Below are positions 1-11,649 of a DNA stretch of 64,000 bases, piece after piece (position 1 is the stretch's first letter; every line of letters starts with the position of its first letter). The stretch is taken from NCBI GenBank assembly GCA_013397935.1, contig VZRN01006387.1:184416-248415 (forward strand), read 5' to 3'. The stretch is from Dasyornis broadbenti (lineage: Eukaryota; Chordata; Aves; Passeriformes; Dasyornithidae). The notes under the pieces were generated by a model. That model did not search any database, was not told the origin of the DNA, and saw only the letters and a list, made by a program, of their open reading frames with translations. The position numbers were made by a program, and so were the translations under genes.

Positions 1-3000
1 TTTTTTTTGACAGGGAAAGGTGTTGTCCAGACCCCTGCTCTTTTTCAGACACAAACTGGCATGTTAAACTTCATCATGGCAATGGCTATTAGATTGCTTT
101 AAATACACATTTGGTGGTTGCACAACTCTTTCTAGTAATTAAATCCCAGGGACAGACATGTTTACAGTCCTTCTGGTGGCATTTTTAGGATTATTTTAAA
201 GTCTCCTGTGAGGTTCAGGAAAGTAACCTTGTCTTTTATTTAGTAAGAAGAAAACAGAGGGACAAAAAAGAAGAAAAGAGACCAGAGTGAGTGGACAAGG
301 AGGAAGAGAAATTTTACCCCCTCCTCCAGAAAGCCAGACGACTGAGCTCTTGGATTTGGGGGCACTTTGTGTGGAGTGAGAAGCCAGCTTCTTCCCCCCA
401 TTAAAGTGCCTTCTGACTCCTGTATTTGTCAGTAGAAAATCAAATTTTTCCACAGATCTCAAACTGCATCACTAAGGCAAGAAAGTGTTAATTTCCTGGT
501 AGAACAAATTGTACAGCCTGGGGTGGATAAAGTTAAAGGTTGCAGGATCAGGTATTGAATTTTAGTGACTTCTGCTGGACCCTTTCCTTTGTCAGGCTGC
601 TGTAATTTTAGCTGTTCACAAAAGAAACTTAGGTGCTTGACATGAGGCACCAATGGCGACAAAACACAAAAAATCCCCAATCCTCCCCCTGCCCCCAACT
701 GATTGATTACTAGTGAAAACTTTTCTTTTCATTGACTTCCACACACACTAGAGATGCTCTTGACTTGTGCCTCTTGGGGATTTTCTTAATCTAAATGCGC
801 ACAGTTAATAATTACGGGAATTGGGAATGGCAATATCCATTGCTTTGTTGCTGCCCCAGCTGTCTGTGTCTACCCCACAGCGGCTTGGAACTGTGCAAAT
901 TATACAGAGCACGTGATACTGGGATGATAACTGGAGACCTGTGCTAGCAGATATTGGCCAAATATGCTCATTTTAGGCAGTCCCATTCTGGTGGCATTGA
1001 TCTGACCCTTCCCTTCTGTGACACACAAGTCGGGCTTTAATCCTTCAGTCAGGGTTTCCTCCTCTGCTTCCCCCAGCCCTGTCCCCAGATGTCCCCAGTG
1101 GTTAAATCCTGAGCTTTCTGCTCAGTGTTACAGTCCCTGTAAGAGTCCCTAAATTGGGATCCAGCCATTTCCAGCCAAGAAATCTTCCCAACGTGCCAGC
1201 TTCACTGTGCAGGATCAATTTTCTGTTCCCATTGTGTCCAACCATGTCTGAAGCTGGAAGTGGGATCAGCATGACAGATGTAGCTGGGTTCAGGCAAAAG
1301 CCCTGACAGACTCCAGGTGCCTGCTGTCATAATTAAAAAAAAACCCACCCTCATAGGTAAAACCCCAGTGATCCTCACTAGTCTACTCAGGACAAGTTTT
1401 TTAAATCCCTTGAAATAATAACTGATGTTCTCAAAAAAAAGTGTGGTTTTGATCTTAAAGAAAATAAAAGGAAAATAAAGAATTTCTAATTTTGAAAGGC
1501 TGAAAGTTGCTTTTCAAACAATTCTTCCCTGGCCCTGGAACAGGCAGCCCTAAGACTGGTTGTTTTACGGTGAAATATCTTCGGTAAGAAGTATTTAGAA
1601 AAGGAACCACAATGCCTCAAGACAGACATGATTCAATGGTTTCCCAAAACAGGGATTTTAAATAAATATTGCATTACATCTTTCTGGTTTTGTTTTGTTT
1701 TTATAAGCCATCAATAACATACATGTAGCAGCTTCCAGGAAAGATGTGCAGGTAGTGAATTATCCATAAGAAATGACCAGGGGCTGAAAGCTCAAAGCTT
1801 CCCTCTTTCCTTGAATTACCTGGCTGGCAGGCCATAACAAACATACATGCCACCCACACACTGTTTTAAAAGCACATTATTAAGGTTGCAAATCAATTCT
1901 TAACTCAAAAATGAACCCTAAATCATTTTCCTTGTGTGTATGAATTATATAAGTCTTTAATTAAATGAGCAGCTAGTATATTTTCCACCACCTCATTCAG
2001 AATGGATGGTGCTCTCCTAATTCAATATTTTGTTCTCTGCTTATTATCTGAAGTGTGACCCCAGGCCTTATTTACAGTAAAAATCTCATTGTGAAGACAG
2101 AATTATTAATTTCCTTGTGGCTTCTCCTGTGGGGCTCATCACCACAGGATCCAGGGGACTCACAAACATTCACTCATCTCTTCCCAAAACAGAGGAGGGG
2201 GTGCTACCAGCCTCGTTGGTTTGTCAGAGAAGCAAAGCACAGGGGGATGGAAGATGGGATTTAAGGGGACACAGCATAAGACACATGCTCTGACCTTGGC
2301 TGCAGTTGGGAAAGACAGCTGCTGCTGCTGCAAGTCAGAATCTATGATCTTATCAGATACCTGGAAGATGAGAAATGCAAAGTTAATGACTTGTAGGAAG
2401 AGTTTGGTTTCAGTGACCAAAAATGGGTTAAACAAACACCAGGATAAAAGTGAATCCAAGTCAACTAATTCAACCAAGAGACCATCCATTCTTGTCTTGC
2501 AACCTTCATTTTCCAGTCTTCTCTCACCCTTTTCATGCTTTGAAAGCACAGAGAGAGCAGGACTGAAAATATATCCTTCATTGAGGATGTCAGGTCCCAG
2601 AGCAGACCCTCCTTGCACTCAGTGAGGCAGAGGGCAGTGGGAAATGCCGGAAGCCATCAAGCCAATAAAATCTGCATGAACACCACTTAGACACAAGAAA
2701 CCAAACTGAAGTTGCACAAGCATTCTTCAATTCGGTGATTCCTAATCTTTGCATCATCCTGCAGTTAACATTTACTGTTTTATTTCCTAGGTTTTTAAGA
2801 AGCCAATCTGAAAAAAACTGACTTGGCTGAAGGAATTATGGTCCTGGCACCCACATAGGCCATCAGCAGGGCTGGAGACTCTCTAGCACCCTCCTGGACT
2901 TCTTCACTTGAGATAACAGAAGAATTGGGCAGAGGAAGGCTTTGGGGAGATTGCTTAACGTCTTTTAAACTGTGTGAATTGTGGTTTTTCAAAAGCCTGG

Positions 3001-6000
3001 AACTTTGCCAATTCTGGGCAGATTCTCACAGGGAATGAAAAAGACTCATCTCAACCATAGCAGCCAGCCAGCTGTAAAAATTGAGACTCCCATTAGAAAT
3101 CAAAGGCAATTGTGCCCAGAACTTAATGCCAAAAAATAATTTAGTCTTCTTGCGAATGGCTATTTCACCCTAATTTTTTTCCCTCCAAAAAGGAGGGGGA
3201 AAAAATCAAATTTAAACTAACAACCAAAATGGAAAATTTTGGTCCCAACACAGAGTCTTGGGCAAGTCACAAATAATTGGAAATTAGAGTGTTTTAATAG
3301 TATTTGCTGTGCAATCCTGAAAGTTGTTGTGACAGAGACTGTTTATATGTTTTTCTTTCATTTAGAGCAAGGACATAACATGAGAAATGACATGTCACCA
3401 GAAGTTATCTTTTGTTTGCTTTGTTTGCTTGAAGCAATGCAGATGAATCAGAAAATGTGATCCATTTATCAGGTGGTTCAGTATCTCTGCTTGACTTTGT
3501 AATACTTTGACTTCTCTGGTTAAAATATTGAGAGGAGTACATGCAACAAAAAACCTCAAATCTCTACTACATCTATTCCCATTCCCACTCTCACTCCTGG
3601 AGGAGACCTTGAGTCAGCCAATTCCTTTACCAGTTATCTAGAAACTGGTTTAATTTTCAGAGGTGTGAAAAGATTACGATTCCCCCACGTTTGACTAGCA
3701 CAACTCGAAATTTTCATATCTTTGCTGCTCGAATAGGAGCTGAGTTGCTGAACTGGAAACGCTGTGACTGAAAATGTCTGACCTTGCTTTTGAGATGTTC
3801 GAGGCATTACCTTGTGTAAGCTGCGCTAAAGCCAATGAGAACTTTAAGTACTTTTTGATGCCTGGCCAGGTAGCTCTGTGTCAGGCCAGGGGCTCATTTA
3901 TTGTTGGTTGTTGCCACTAAGATTCCTTCTAAAGAGCAAATGTCACCTGCTGTAGGACACGGAGGAAGGATCCGTCCACGCACGCCCGGGTGCGGCACCT
4001 CCCTTACCCTGTCTGCCAAAATCACTGTAAAAATGAGACCTACCCTACACACAGCAGACAGAGCAGAGAGCAGAGCAGTGCCAGGAGGTATTTGCAGGTG
4101 GAAAAGGTTAACATCTCCCTGTGGGGTCCTGTTGCTTCTTTCTGAACACGGTGCTCACTCCTAGCACAGGCTGGGGTGCCCATGTTGCATTTCTCTGCAG
4201 CCAGAGGGGTGGCTTTCCCAAACCTGTGTGCAGTGCCAGCGTGCGGGTCACCTGGGAATGACTTTGGAGTGAGTAGCTGCAGAGCCCCAGGCTGACCACT
4301 GGGTATTACTTTCATTGACATTCTTCTCATATGCCAGCTGATTATTATTAGATGCATAAGGCATGCTGTTGGCTGCAGCTGGCTGGTATTTGGGTGGGGT
4401 TCAGAGAGAATTTTTAAAAGAAATATTTTGCTATTTTGTGACAGAAATGAAATTGTGTTTCAAAATCTCTTTTTTTTTAAATCTCAGTGAAAACTAAGAC
4501 ACTCCCAAATCCAGATTAAACACATCAAGTGTTTGAATATTTTCCCCATGATGCAGTTTGCCAAAGTGAATTTTCAGCAGGAATGGGTTTTTTCCCCACC
4601 ACGTTTTCCAATTGTCAGCAAAGCAGAAAAAAAAAATAAATTATTTTGCCCAGTACTAGCTGGGAGATAATTTAGTCAGATTCTCTGTCAACAACATCCA
4701 TAGAATTGATCCCCTAGGGTGTTATATCTGTGTTTCTCAAGCTCTACTATATCATAGCTTACCATACCCTTTGGAAAAACCATAGGTAGACCACTGAATT
4801 AATCAGGTTTACTTGATTTTTGCCCACTGGAACTGAAATAAACAATAAAATTACTAATGTCTAAACCAGAACAACTGCATGTCTCTCTGATGGATTAGGA
4901 AAGCCAAGAAGTATGGTTTTTTTAATCCAGAACAATGGAGAGCTGACATTGCAAAAGGCCTGATAAATGATACTATATTGTTTTCTTTTCAGTGCTTTCC
5001 ACCATTGCCCACTTGCTTCAAGCCCAAAAGACCAGCTCCAGAAAAGGAAATCTTGATGTTAGTGAATGCAATGTCTTCCAGTGGAGTTTGATGATTTATT
5101 TGGTCGTTCTGTCACTAAAACCCCTCAGTCTGGATGTCACATTCTGTGAAGAGCCTTAGTAGACTGTTAGATTATTTGTAAGGAGACTCATTCACGATTG
5201 TAAAGAGCAAATTTGTGCTAGCAATGGAATATTTAAGTCATAGGCACCCAACAATTTGTTTTCCAGTCATCTGAATTGAATCTGCCAGGATGTGCTCCTG
5301 CAAAGTAATACAATAAAAAATAATAATAAAAAAAGAGACCACTGTTTTAATACATGATTGTAAGCAACCAATAAAATAGCCCATTTTCCCTACCTCTAAA
5401 ACACTTGCAAGTTTAGCTTTGTAAAGGTTAAATAATTGGTTTAACCTGATCCCTCTATGACTCTCCTCTACCTTGTGGGAAAACTCCTGTAAGCTTATTG
5501 TAAACATAATTATGCTGTGTGGGCTTTTCATTAATCTAGCAAAAAACCACAAGATGACATGCATCAGACTGGTTTTTTTCTCTTTCTGGAACTTGCCTCT
5601 ACTTGCAGTTTTTGCAAGATGCTTGTTTGTATAGTCTGAGCTTTTTTGCAAATGTACCGTGAACTAAATCTTCTCTGGTTTTCACATTCTGAGAATTAAG
5701 CAGGAGGAGTCCCAGGGTTAATAATAAGAATTTTAATACAGACTCACCTCTGTAGCCATTACACATTGGACAGAAACCTCTTACCCTCCTGCTCCTGGGC
5801 GCTGTTGGCAAGTCAAGCAGTAATATACGAGGTGAGAATGTGAAATACAAAGACTGGAATTTACTTTCAGCAATAATGCTGAGCCAAGGGACACATTGCA
5901 CAGTGTCTTGGTGGCAGTGTAGCCTCCTGATTTACATACAGTTTGCAAGCTTCCAGCTGAGGATCCTCCACCTGGCATGTGGCAGGCTGCTGCCTTCCTA

Positions 6001-6579
6001 CACTGATGCCAAGAGACCCAAAATTACTGCTGCAGGGACAGCTGAGCACCCAGTTGAGGTTATTCTGCAGGGAAGCAACTGGGACATCTGAGAGCCGTTG
6101 GCTTCTCTGCTTCCTAAGGACTTTTGGAGAGTATTTTCTGCTTTCTAAAGTATGTGATAAGTAACTGGTGGCTCTTCGGGGATTTTGGGTCAAGGTATTT
6201 GGAAAGGACTGGCTTTTTGTGCTGGGTTTGTGCTGGGTAACATGGACTTTTAGAGCATGTTCATGAAATACAGGTTAAATCCAAGAATATCCCTGTTTGC
6301 ACATACCTGCAGGCTACTTGAGCTGTCTTCCTCTGCTTTCTCCTTTTGCTTTGAGCCATATAGGGTTATCCCAATAGCTCAGTCTCTCCCATGATACAGC
6401 AGTTGCCTGTTGTAGGGTGGCTGACAAAAGACCAGGGCTGGAATCATCCTGCAATACAAGACCCATTTCCCTTCACTGTCTTCACCTATATTAGGGAAAA
6501 ACCCAAAAGATTGTAACAGTTGTTTGGTTGCCTAAAAGGACATTTAGGGACACAAAAAGATAACATTGGAAAAAGAGTT
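1..6579. other. Unique non-coding DNA, no gene recognised
   Basis: AT-rich single-copy-looking sequence. I see no CR1 tail, LTR or RNA gene. Overlapping open frames of 134 and 152 codons occur on opposite strands at 2160-2625. They carry no recognisable domain and are most likely chance. A stretch at 3660-3880 has several CpGs and little low complexity and could be conserved, but nothing in the sequence proves it. Confidence 0.6.
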
Positions 6580-6846
6580 TTAAATAGAGTTGTTACATAT
6601 GCCTTTAAACTGGAAGAGTGTAAGTTCAGATGGGCTATTGGGAAGAAATCTTTTACTGTGAGAATTGTGAGATACCGGCACAGGCTGGGCAGAGAAGCTG
6701 TGGCTGCCCCATCCCTGGAAGTGTTCAAGGCCAGGTTGGACAGAGCTTTGAGTGGAAGGTGTCCCTGCCCAGGGCAAGTGGTTGGAACGAGATGATTTTT
6801 AAGGTCCCTTCCACGCCAAAATGTTCTAGGATTCTATGATTCTATT
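6580..6846 (+). mobile_element. CR1 LINE, 5'-truncated 3' end
   Basis: The segment contains the block that codes for the C-terminus of CR1 ORF2: 'gccccatccctggaagtg' followed by 'ttcaaggccaggttgg', readable as a frame with RHRLGREAVAAPSLEVFKARLD. It is followed by a 3' UTR and a tail with 'attctatgattctat'. The 5' limit is blurred: the usual 'acaaggggaaatgg' block before the LINE coding end is strongly mutated. Only the last ~270 bp of a ~4.5-kb element remain, as is typical of CR1 insertion by target-primed reverse transcription. Confidence 0.9.
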
Positions 6847-7674
6847 ATATACTGAAATAATGGGTACAGGTTCTTTTTCTTCTCCAAAGAGAAGCTGTGG
6901 CCAGTGCTGGAATATGCATTACAAAGTGAGTTTGTCAGTGTGGCCCTTCACAGACAGCAGGACTCCAGCATGGTTGTGGGTGAAGTAGCTCTGATCACAA
7001 ACCAACAAGAGGCTCTCTGAGGGCAGACCAGCACTTTCAGCACACTTGGGGACCTAACAAAGCTGCTTGGCTTTCAAATTTGGGCTGGCTCCTGTCCAAC
7101 TGAGCAACTGCAGCTCTGTCTGCAGAGGCCAGTGCAGAAAACCCCACAGCTGGTTCTCCTGGGGTGAGAGCAGGGACAGGAGCCACCTTGTTCACAGCAC
7201 CAAATGAGCTGCAGAATCCAGGCCAGCTGCTGGGGCAACGACAGCACAGATGCTGCTTCCAACCCTACATCACTGAGGTCTGGGTGAAAAGCAGAAAATA
7301 AACTCTAAAAATACTCCGGTGTTTAATCCTGTGGTTGGGATACAGAGGTTGGGCTGCAGCTGGGATTGAAACAACATCCCTAGCATCATCTGTAGACAAG
7401 TAAAGAGAATACACAGGCTTCTGGTCTGCCAACAGGGCTACAGCCCAGGTGGATAACATGGGGACAGGAAACAATGCACTTCAGGATCTTGTTCTGCAAA
7501 TCAAGGTATTTAGGTCTCCCATCACATTCTAAAGTCAGGTGATTCTGTGAGCCAGAGTTGTTAAGTGGGAATTACAGTGCCTGTGAAACAGTGCAAGAGG
7601 AAAAATTGCTGTTGTGGATGTTTTTCAGAAGAAGTCTTGCCAAACCAAACTAAACTCTTTTCCTGGCACAGCAA
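6847..7674. other. Unique non-coding DNA
   Basis: Sequence between a modern CR1 and an ancient LINE relic. It is moderately GC-rich at 6950-7260. No gene, RNA or repeat family is recognised. Confidence 0.5.
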
Positions 7675-8635
7675 CAGACCTTTCGGATAAGGGAGAAGAA
7701 TAGATGTTTTATCTTGCCTCTAATAAGCTTTTGATATTGTTTTAAACACTATGCTTTGGATCAAGTCAAAGGGATAATAAATGGGAGAGAAGAAATTGCT
7801 GAGGAATTAAAGGTTGCCAATGTTACACTCTCTACCAAGAAATATGTCAAGACCAGAGTTTTGTAGTAGTCTCCTGTGGTAATATTCAAACCCCTCAAGA
7901 ATTAATCGGTGATAGAGAAGAGAGAAAACTAATTAAATACAAGGTGGATGAATTATGCAGCGATCCAAAAGTGAATTCAGTAAGTATATTCAGGGACCAG
8001 AGTAGAATTAAAATAATTTTCACAAAATAAAGAAATGACTGGTGAAAAATAGGATGCTATTTGACAGGGACAATAGGGAATCTTATTAATAAAATGTGAT
8101 ATGCTCCTTCTGTTTTACTTGCTTTGGCTTAATTCAAATTGAATTACTCTGTTCAATTTGAGCAAGATGTAGTCCAGAGGCATAAGACACACAAAAGTCC
8201 AACAAGAACAGTAAAAAGGCTAGAAAACATGACCTGCAAGTGTAAGGAATTAGGATGATGTAGACTTTTCTTTAGAGAAGATTGCAGGGAGACATGATAT
8301 TGTTCTTCAGATATGTGAAATTAAGAGCAAAGAGGAACGGGATAAAGTATCCTCACATCTAGTGCAGGTAGAACAAGAAGTAATAGATTCAAATTGCACA
8401 AGAAAGATTTAGGATACCCTGTGGGAAAAAATGTAAACATAAATGTAATTAAGGTCTGAGATGGATTGTTTTGCAAAGCTGTGGGATCTCCAGCACAAGC
8501 AGTGTTCAAGAACAGGTAAAACAAGCATTCATTGGGAATAATATAGCTATCACTTACCTAAGGAGAGTTTCCCACAATAGACTAGATGACTTTCCAAGGC
8601 TTCTTCCATCATTTTACAACTTTGAGTGGGGAATA
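7675..8635 (+). mobile_element. Ancient CR1/L3-type LINE relic, ORF2 RT region to 3' end
   Basis: Several blocks line up in order with an old CR1/L3-type element. At 7710-7745 is the region coding the RT motif around 'SKAFDT' ('taataagcttttgatatt'). At 7925-7951 is the block before the catalytic Asp pair ('aaactaattaaat'). At 7990-8060 is the 'agtagaattaaaataat...gaaatgactgg...ataggatg' region. At 8219-8300 is the 'gctagaaaacatgacc' to 'gggagacatgat' region. At 8379-8412 is the 'gtaatagattcaaattgca' block. At 8477-8517 is the ORF2 end ('gctgtgggatctccag'). At 8579-8609 is the UTR ('tagactagatgacttt'). All frames are broken by stops and indels. The divergence is far greater than in the other CR1 copies, so the insertion predates them, probably by a long way. 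Assignment to CR1 rather than L3 is by eye. Confidence 0.75.
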
Positions 8636-8640
8636 GGGTA

Positions 8641-10473
8641 AAATGTGTTAATTAGAGCACTGTAAATATGGAGCAGAGCTGTAAGAACATCCTTATTTCT
8701 ACTCCTAATGTGTGACTTGATTAAAATACTCCTTTTTCCACAACAGTCTTCCTTAACTTTTAATTGCTCATCCTCTGAGTTATTTTATTGTACTTCCTAG
8801 TATCTTTGACTCAAAAATTTCTTCTGTGCAGGTGTTCATATAGCCAATTATATGGGTCAGTAAAGTAGCAGGTAGGGTATAAAATAACATGAGGAGATTA
8901 GCAGATGATCATAATTCCTTAAAATCCCCACTATCCTGAATAACAATCTTATATGAAGACTAAAGACTTCTGTATTTCTTTCCACTTGAAGAGAGTTTTT
9001 CCGTTAAAATATTCTAGTTGAGAAGAATAGCTGTAGCTCCTTGATAATACTGTTCGTGTCTTCAATTACATTGCTTAGTCCTTCAGCTTACCTTCTTGAA
9101 AATTCAACATATTACATAGACAACACTTGAAGATTTCATTGTGCTGCAGCAGCAAACTCAGTGTAATTAAGTACAAAGAAGGTGCAGCCCACAAGCCAAG
9201 ACAAAGCCGTGACAAGGTACCCCAGGATTTTTGTAAACCTTGGCAGAAGTACGGAATGCTAAAGGCTATGCATACATATAGCTATAGCTATAGATATAGA
9301 TATATAGTTATATAGATAAATAGATAAATAGATATGTAGATATGCCTTAGTTGAACATTAGTATCTAACCATGTTTCTGGGATGAACCGAATGTGGTCCC
9401 TCTCTGTGTGTTCCGGACTTCGTGTCATAAATGAAATTTCTCTCTTCTTGAGGACTGCTTGCATATTTGAGTGACTGACTACTGTGCAAACAGAAAGAGA
9501 TCTCCTGCCCTGAGCAGTTATGAGGAGTGATTCTGAGGAGCGGGGTGGATGCCAAAGACATTGCTCTGCAGATCTTTTCCCTGCTTTCTTTTCATTTTGG
9601 ATGCAGTACTGGTAGATTATACTTAGCATGCATTTTGAAACTAATTAAGTTTGACTGTTTATTATGTATCTAAAAAGGCAAATATCTAATTTCTACTTTT
9701 TAATATTCCGATTTCATATTTTCCTTAACAGATTGCTAGTGAAAGCCCTTTAACTAGAAAGACTGTGACACATCTCCTCAAGAAATAAAGATGAGGGTGA
9801 TTTTTTTCCCTACATTTGCAGAACTTTTTTCCATACACTGCTTTGGATTGAAAAGCCTCAGCTTTGGGACACATACCATAAGGCAGAAGGATAAACCAAA
9901 ATCTTCTTTGGCTGTTCTCACAGCATGTTGCAGGAATCCCCTATAACCTGTGGGACAGAGCAGAAAGCATTGAAATAACATTTCAAAAGAAATAAATTCT
10001 GCAGAATGTACTACCCTAAAATGAACCTCACCTAGAGTGGCTTCCTAGACCTTAGAGGTGTTCAGTTGCTGTTTTTCATAAGCACCACTTTGATGCCCCT
10101 GTTTTGCCTTAGGTATTGGCTGTAGATCCTGCTGGCTTTGGGACTGTGCTTTTAAGTCAGTTCAGGCATTTTCCTCTGACTTTACTGGTCATGAGATTAG
10201 GCCTTAAAAGATCAAATCCAGCTTTGAGAGAATTTCATTAAACCGATGCACATGGGTCCAGACCATCTCACCTGTCTCTCAAGCCTGCAAAGGTGAGGTA
10301 TGTAGGTAGTTAGATCAGGCTCCCTGATGCTATCAACAGATTATTTCTCTTTTATAGATGATTTAGGAAACTTTGAAGGAGGATACCTGCATTCAACACA
10401 TCATATAGATAGGATGAACATACCTATGTAATACCTGTGCAGCTGAAACTCCAGCAAGGAGCTGAGAGACACG
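8641..10473. other. Unique AT-rich non-coding DNA
   Basis: Apart from the microsatellite at 9275-9344, no repeat family or gene is recognised. The short open frames here overlap on both strands and show no domain. Confidence 0.5.
9275..9344. repeat. Degenerate AT-rich (agctat/agatat/gata) microsatellite
   Basis: The tract is built of imperfect 'agctat', 'agatat' and 'agataaat' units, with runs such as 'gctatagctatagatata'. It is about 70 bp long and interrupted, so it is probably an old array. Confidence 0.85.
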
Positions 10474-10645
10474 AAATCACAGAATCACAGAACGGTTTGG
10501 GTTGGAAGGAGGACCTTGTACCAAGCCCCTGCCATGGACAGGGACACCTTCCACTAGACCTGGTTGCTCCAAGGCCCATCCAGACTGGCCCTGGACACTT
10601 CCAGGGATGGGCCAGCGATCACTACGGCTGCTACTGTCTCTCTGA
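10474..10645 (-). mobile_element. CR1 LINE 3' end
   Basis: Reverse complement of a CR1 tail. It begins 'aatcacagaatcacag', followed by 'ggtttgggttggaagg', 'gacagggacaccttcc' and the ORF2-end complement 'cacttccagggatggg'. The inner end fades out near 10645. It is truncated at its own 5' side, leaving about 170 bp. Confidence 0.9.
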
Positions 10646-11502
10646 AGTAGACCTAGAAGAATTATCTGGAGGAACTTAAAGTTGCTCTGTAATGCTTTTG
10701 CTAGTCATGCGATATTTTATCATAGGAATAAATTTTTCCCTAGTGCTGAATGCCTTTAAGATATGACAGACCCTGTGATTTGTTAATATTTACTATTTTC
10801 ATTAGTTTAGTACTTTAACAGATACAAGGAGGACCGAGGGGGGGAAATGACATCCAACCATATCCAGAGATGAAAGATGCTGTAATTTAAAATAAGAAAT
10901 AGCATCTCAGACCCATTGTCTTTAGCTTCTGTATTGCCTCTAAAGGCTTATCCTTTTGCAAAACCTTGCCATAAATTAATACCTTCTCCACCAACTATAA
11001 AGAAGGAAAAGATGACTTTGAAAGCTGTTCTCCACTGCGAGTCATGCAGAAAATGTGTATTCAAGCTGGACACAAGGTTGTGTAGGACCAGGAGCCAGGT
11101 GCTTTGGGGCTGCAATATCTTGATGCTGACCTTGTCATCTCTATAATACATTGAACATTTTGAGCTGGAGAAAGGCAGCTTCTCTTTTTTTAAATGCAAA
11201 TACTATAAAAATTAACTCTCATTCATAATACTGGCCCAGTACAGTTTTCTGATTAATAAAAAAAGTCCTGTCTTCCTCTAACATATTGATTGCTCTCAAG
11301 AGTAAAACAATTGAATACTCCCTTATCATCAGGAGTGAAGTCATCTAAATTTTGCTTAAGGATGTTCATACTATTTGCCTTCAGATCCTTTGAACCAAAA
11401 TCCTTCCTGGCTATTTATTCTTTGCCTAAAACAATGCCTCCTTCAATTCTTATGCTGATGTCATCTGAGGCATTCAGGATGTGCTTACAAAAACTGATGG
11501 AT
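10646..11502. other. Unique AT-rich non-coding DNA
   Basis: No repeat family, RNA or coding region is recognised in this stretch. Confidence 0.5.
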
Positions 11503-11625
11503 TAAACCTCACAGTGACCCTAGAAAACAGAGAATTATTATATTTCTGTCTTGGTAGAGTGGGGAATTGAGATGGAGCAAAAAAAACCTCTTTACCCAAA
11601 AGACAGTTACATATAGTCTTAACAG
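11503..11625 (+). mobile_element. MIR-like CORE-SINE relic
   Basis: The order of blocks follows a MIR 3' half: 'cctcacagtgaccctag', 'gaattattatat', 'ggggaattgagatggagc', then 'cctctttacccaaaagaca'. These correspond to the tetrapod-wide MIR consensus around the 'gaggaaactgaggcacag' and 'gcccaaggtcaca' blocks. Identity is low, so the call rests on collinear short matches. Confidence 0.45.
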
Positions 11626-11649
11626 TGCAAGGCCTTAACAAACAGAGTC

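Noticed and set aside
2160..2625. Opposed open frames of 152 and 134 codons
   Set aside because: They mirror each other on the two strands and have no similarity to any family I know.
3237..3280. 'cttgggcaagtcac' resembling the MIR core
   Set aside because: A single 14-base match with no supporting flanking blocks.
6363..6440. tRNA-like string ('cccaatagctcagtctctcc')
   Set aside because: Contains a weak A-box-like stretch but no B-box or cloverleaf at the needed distance.
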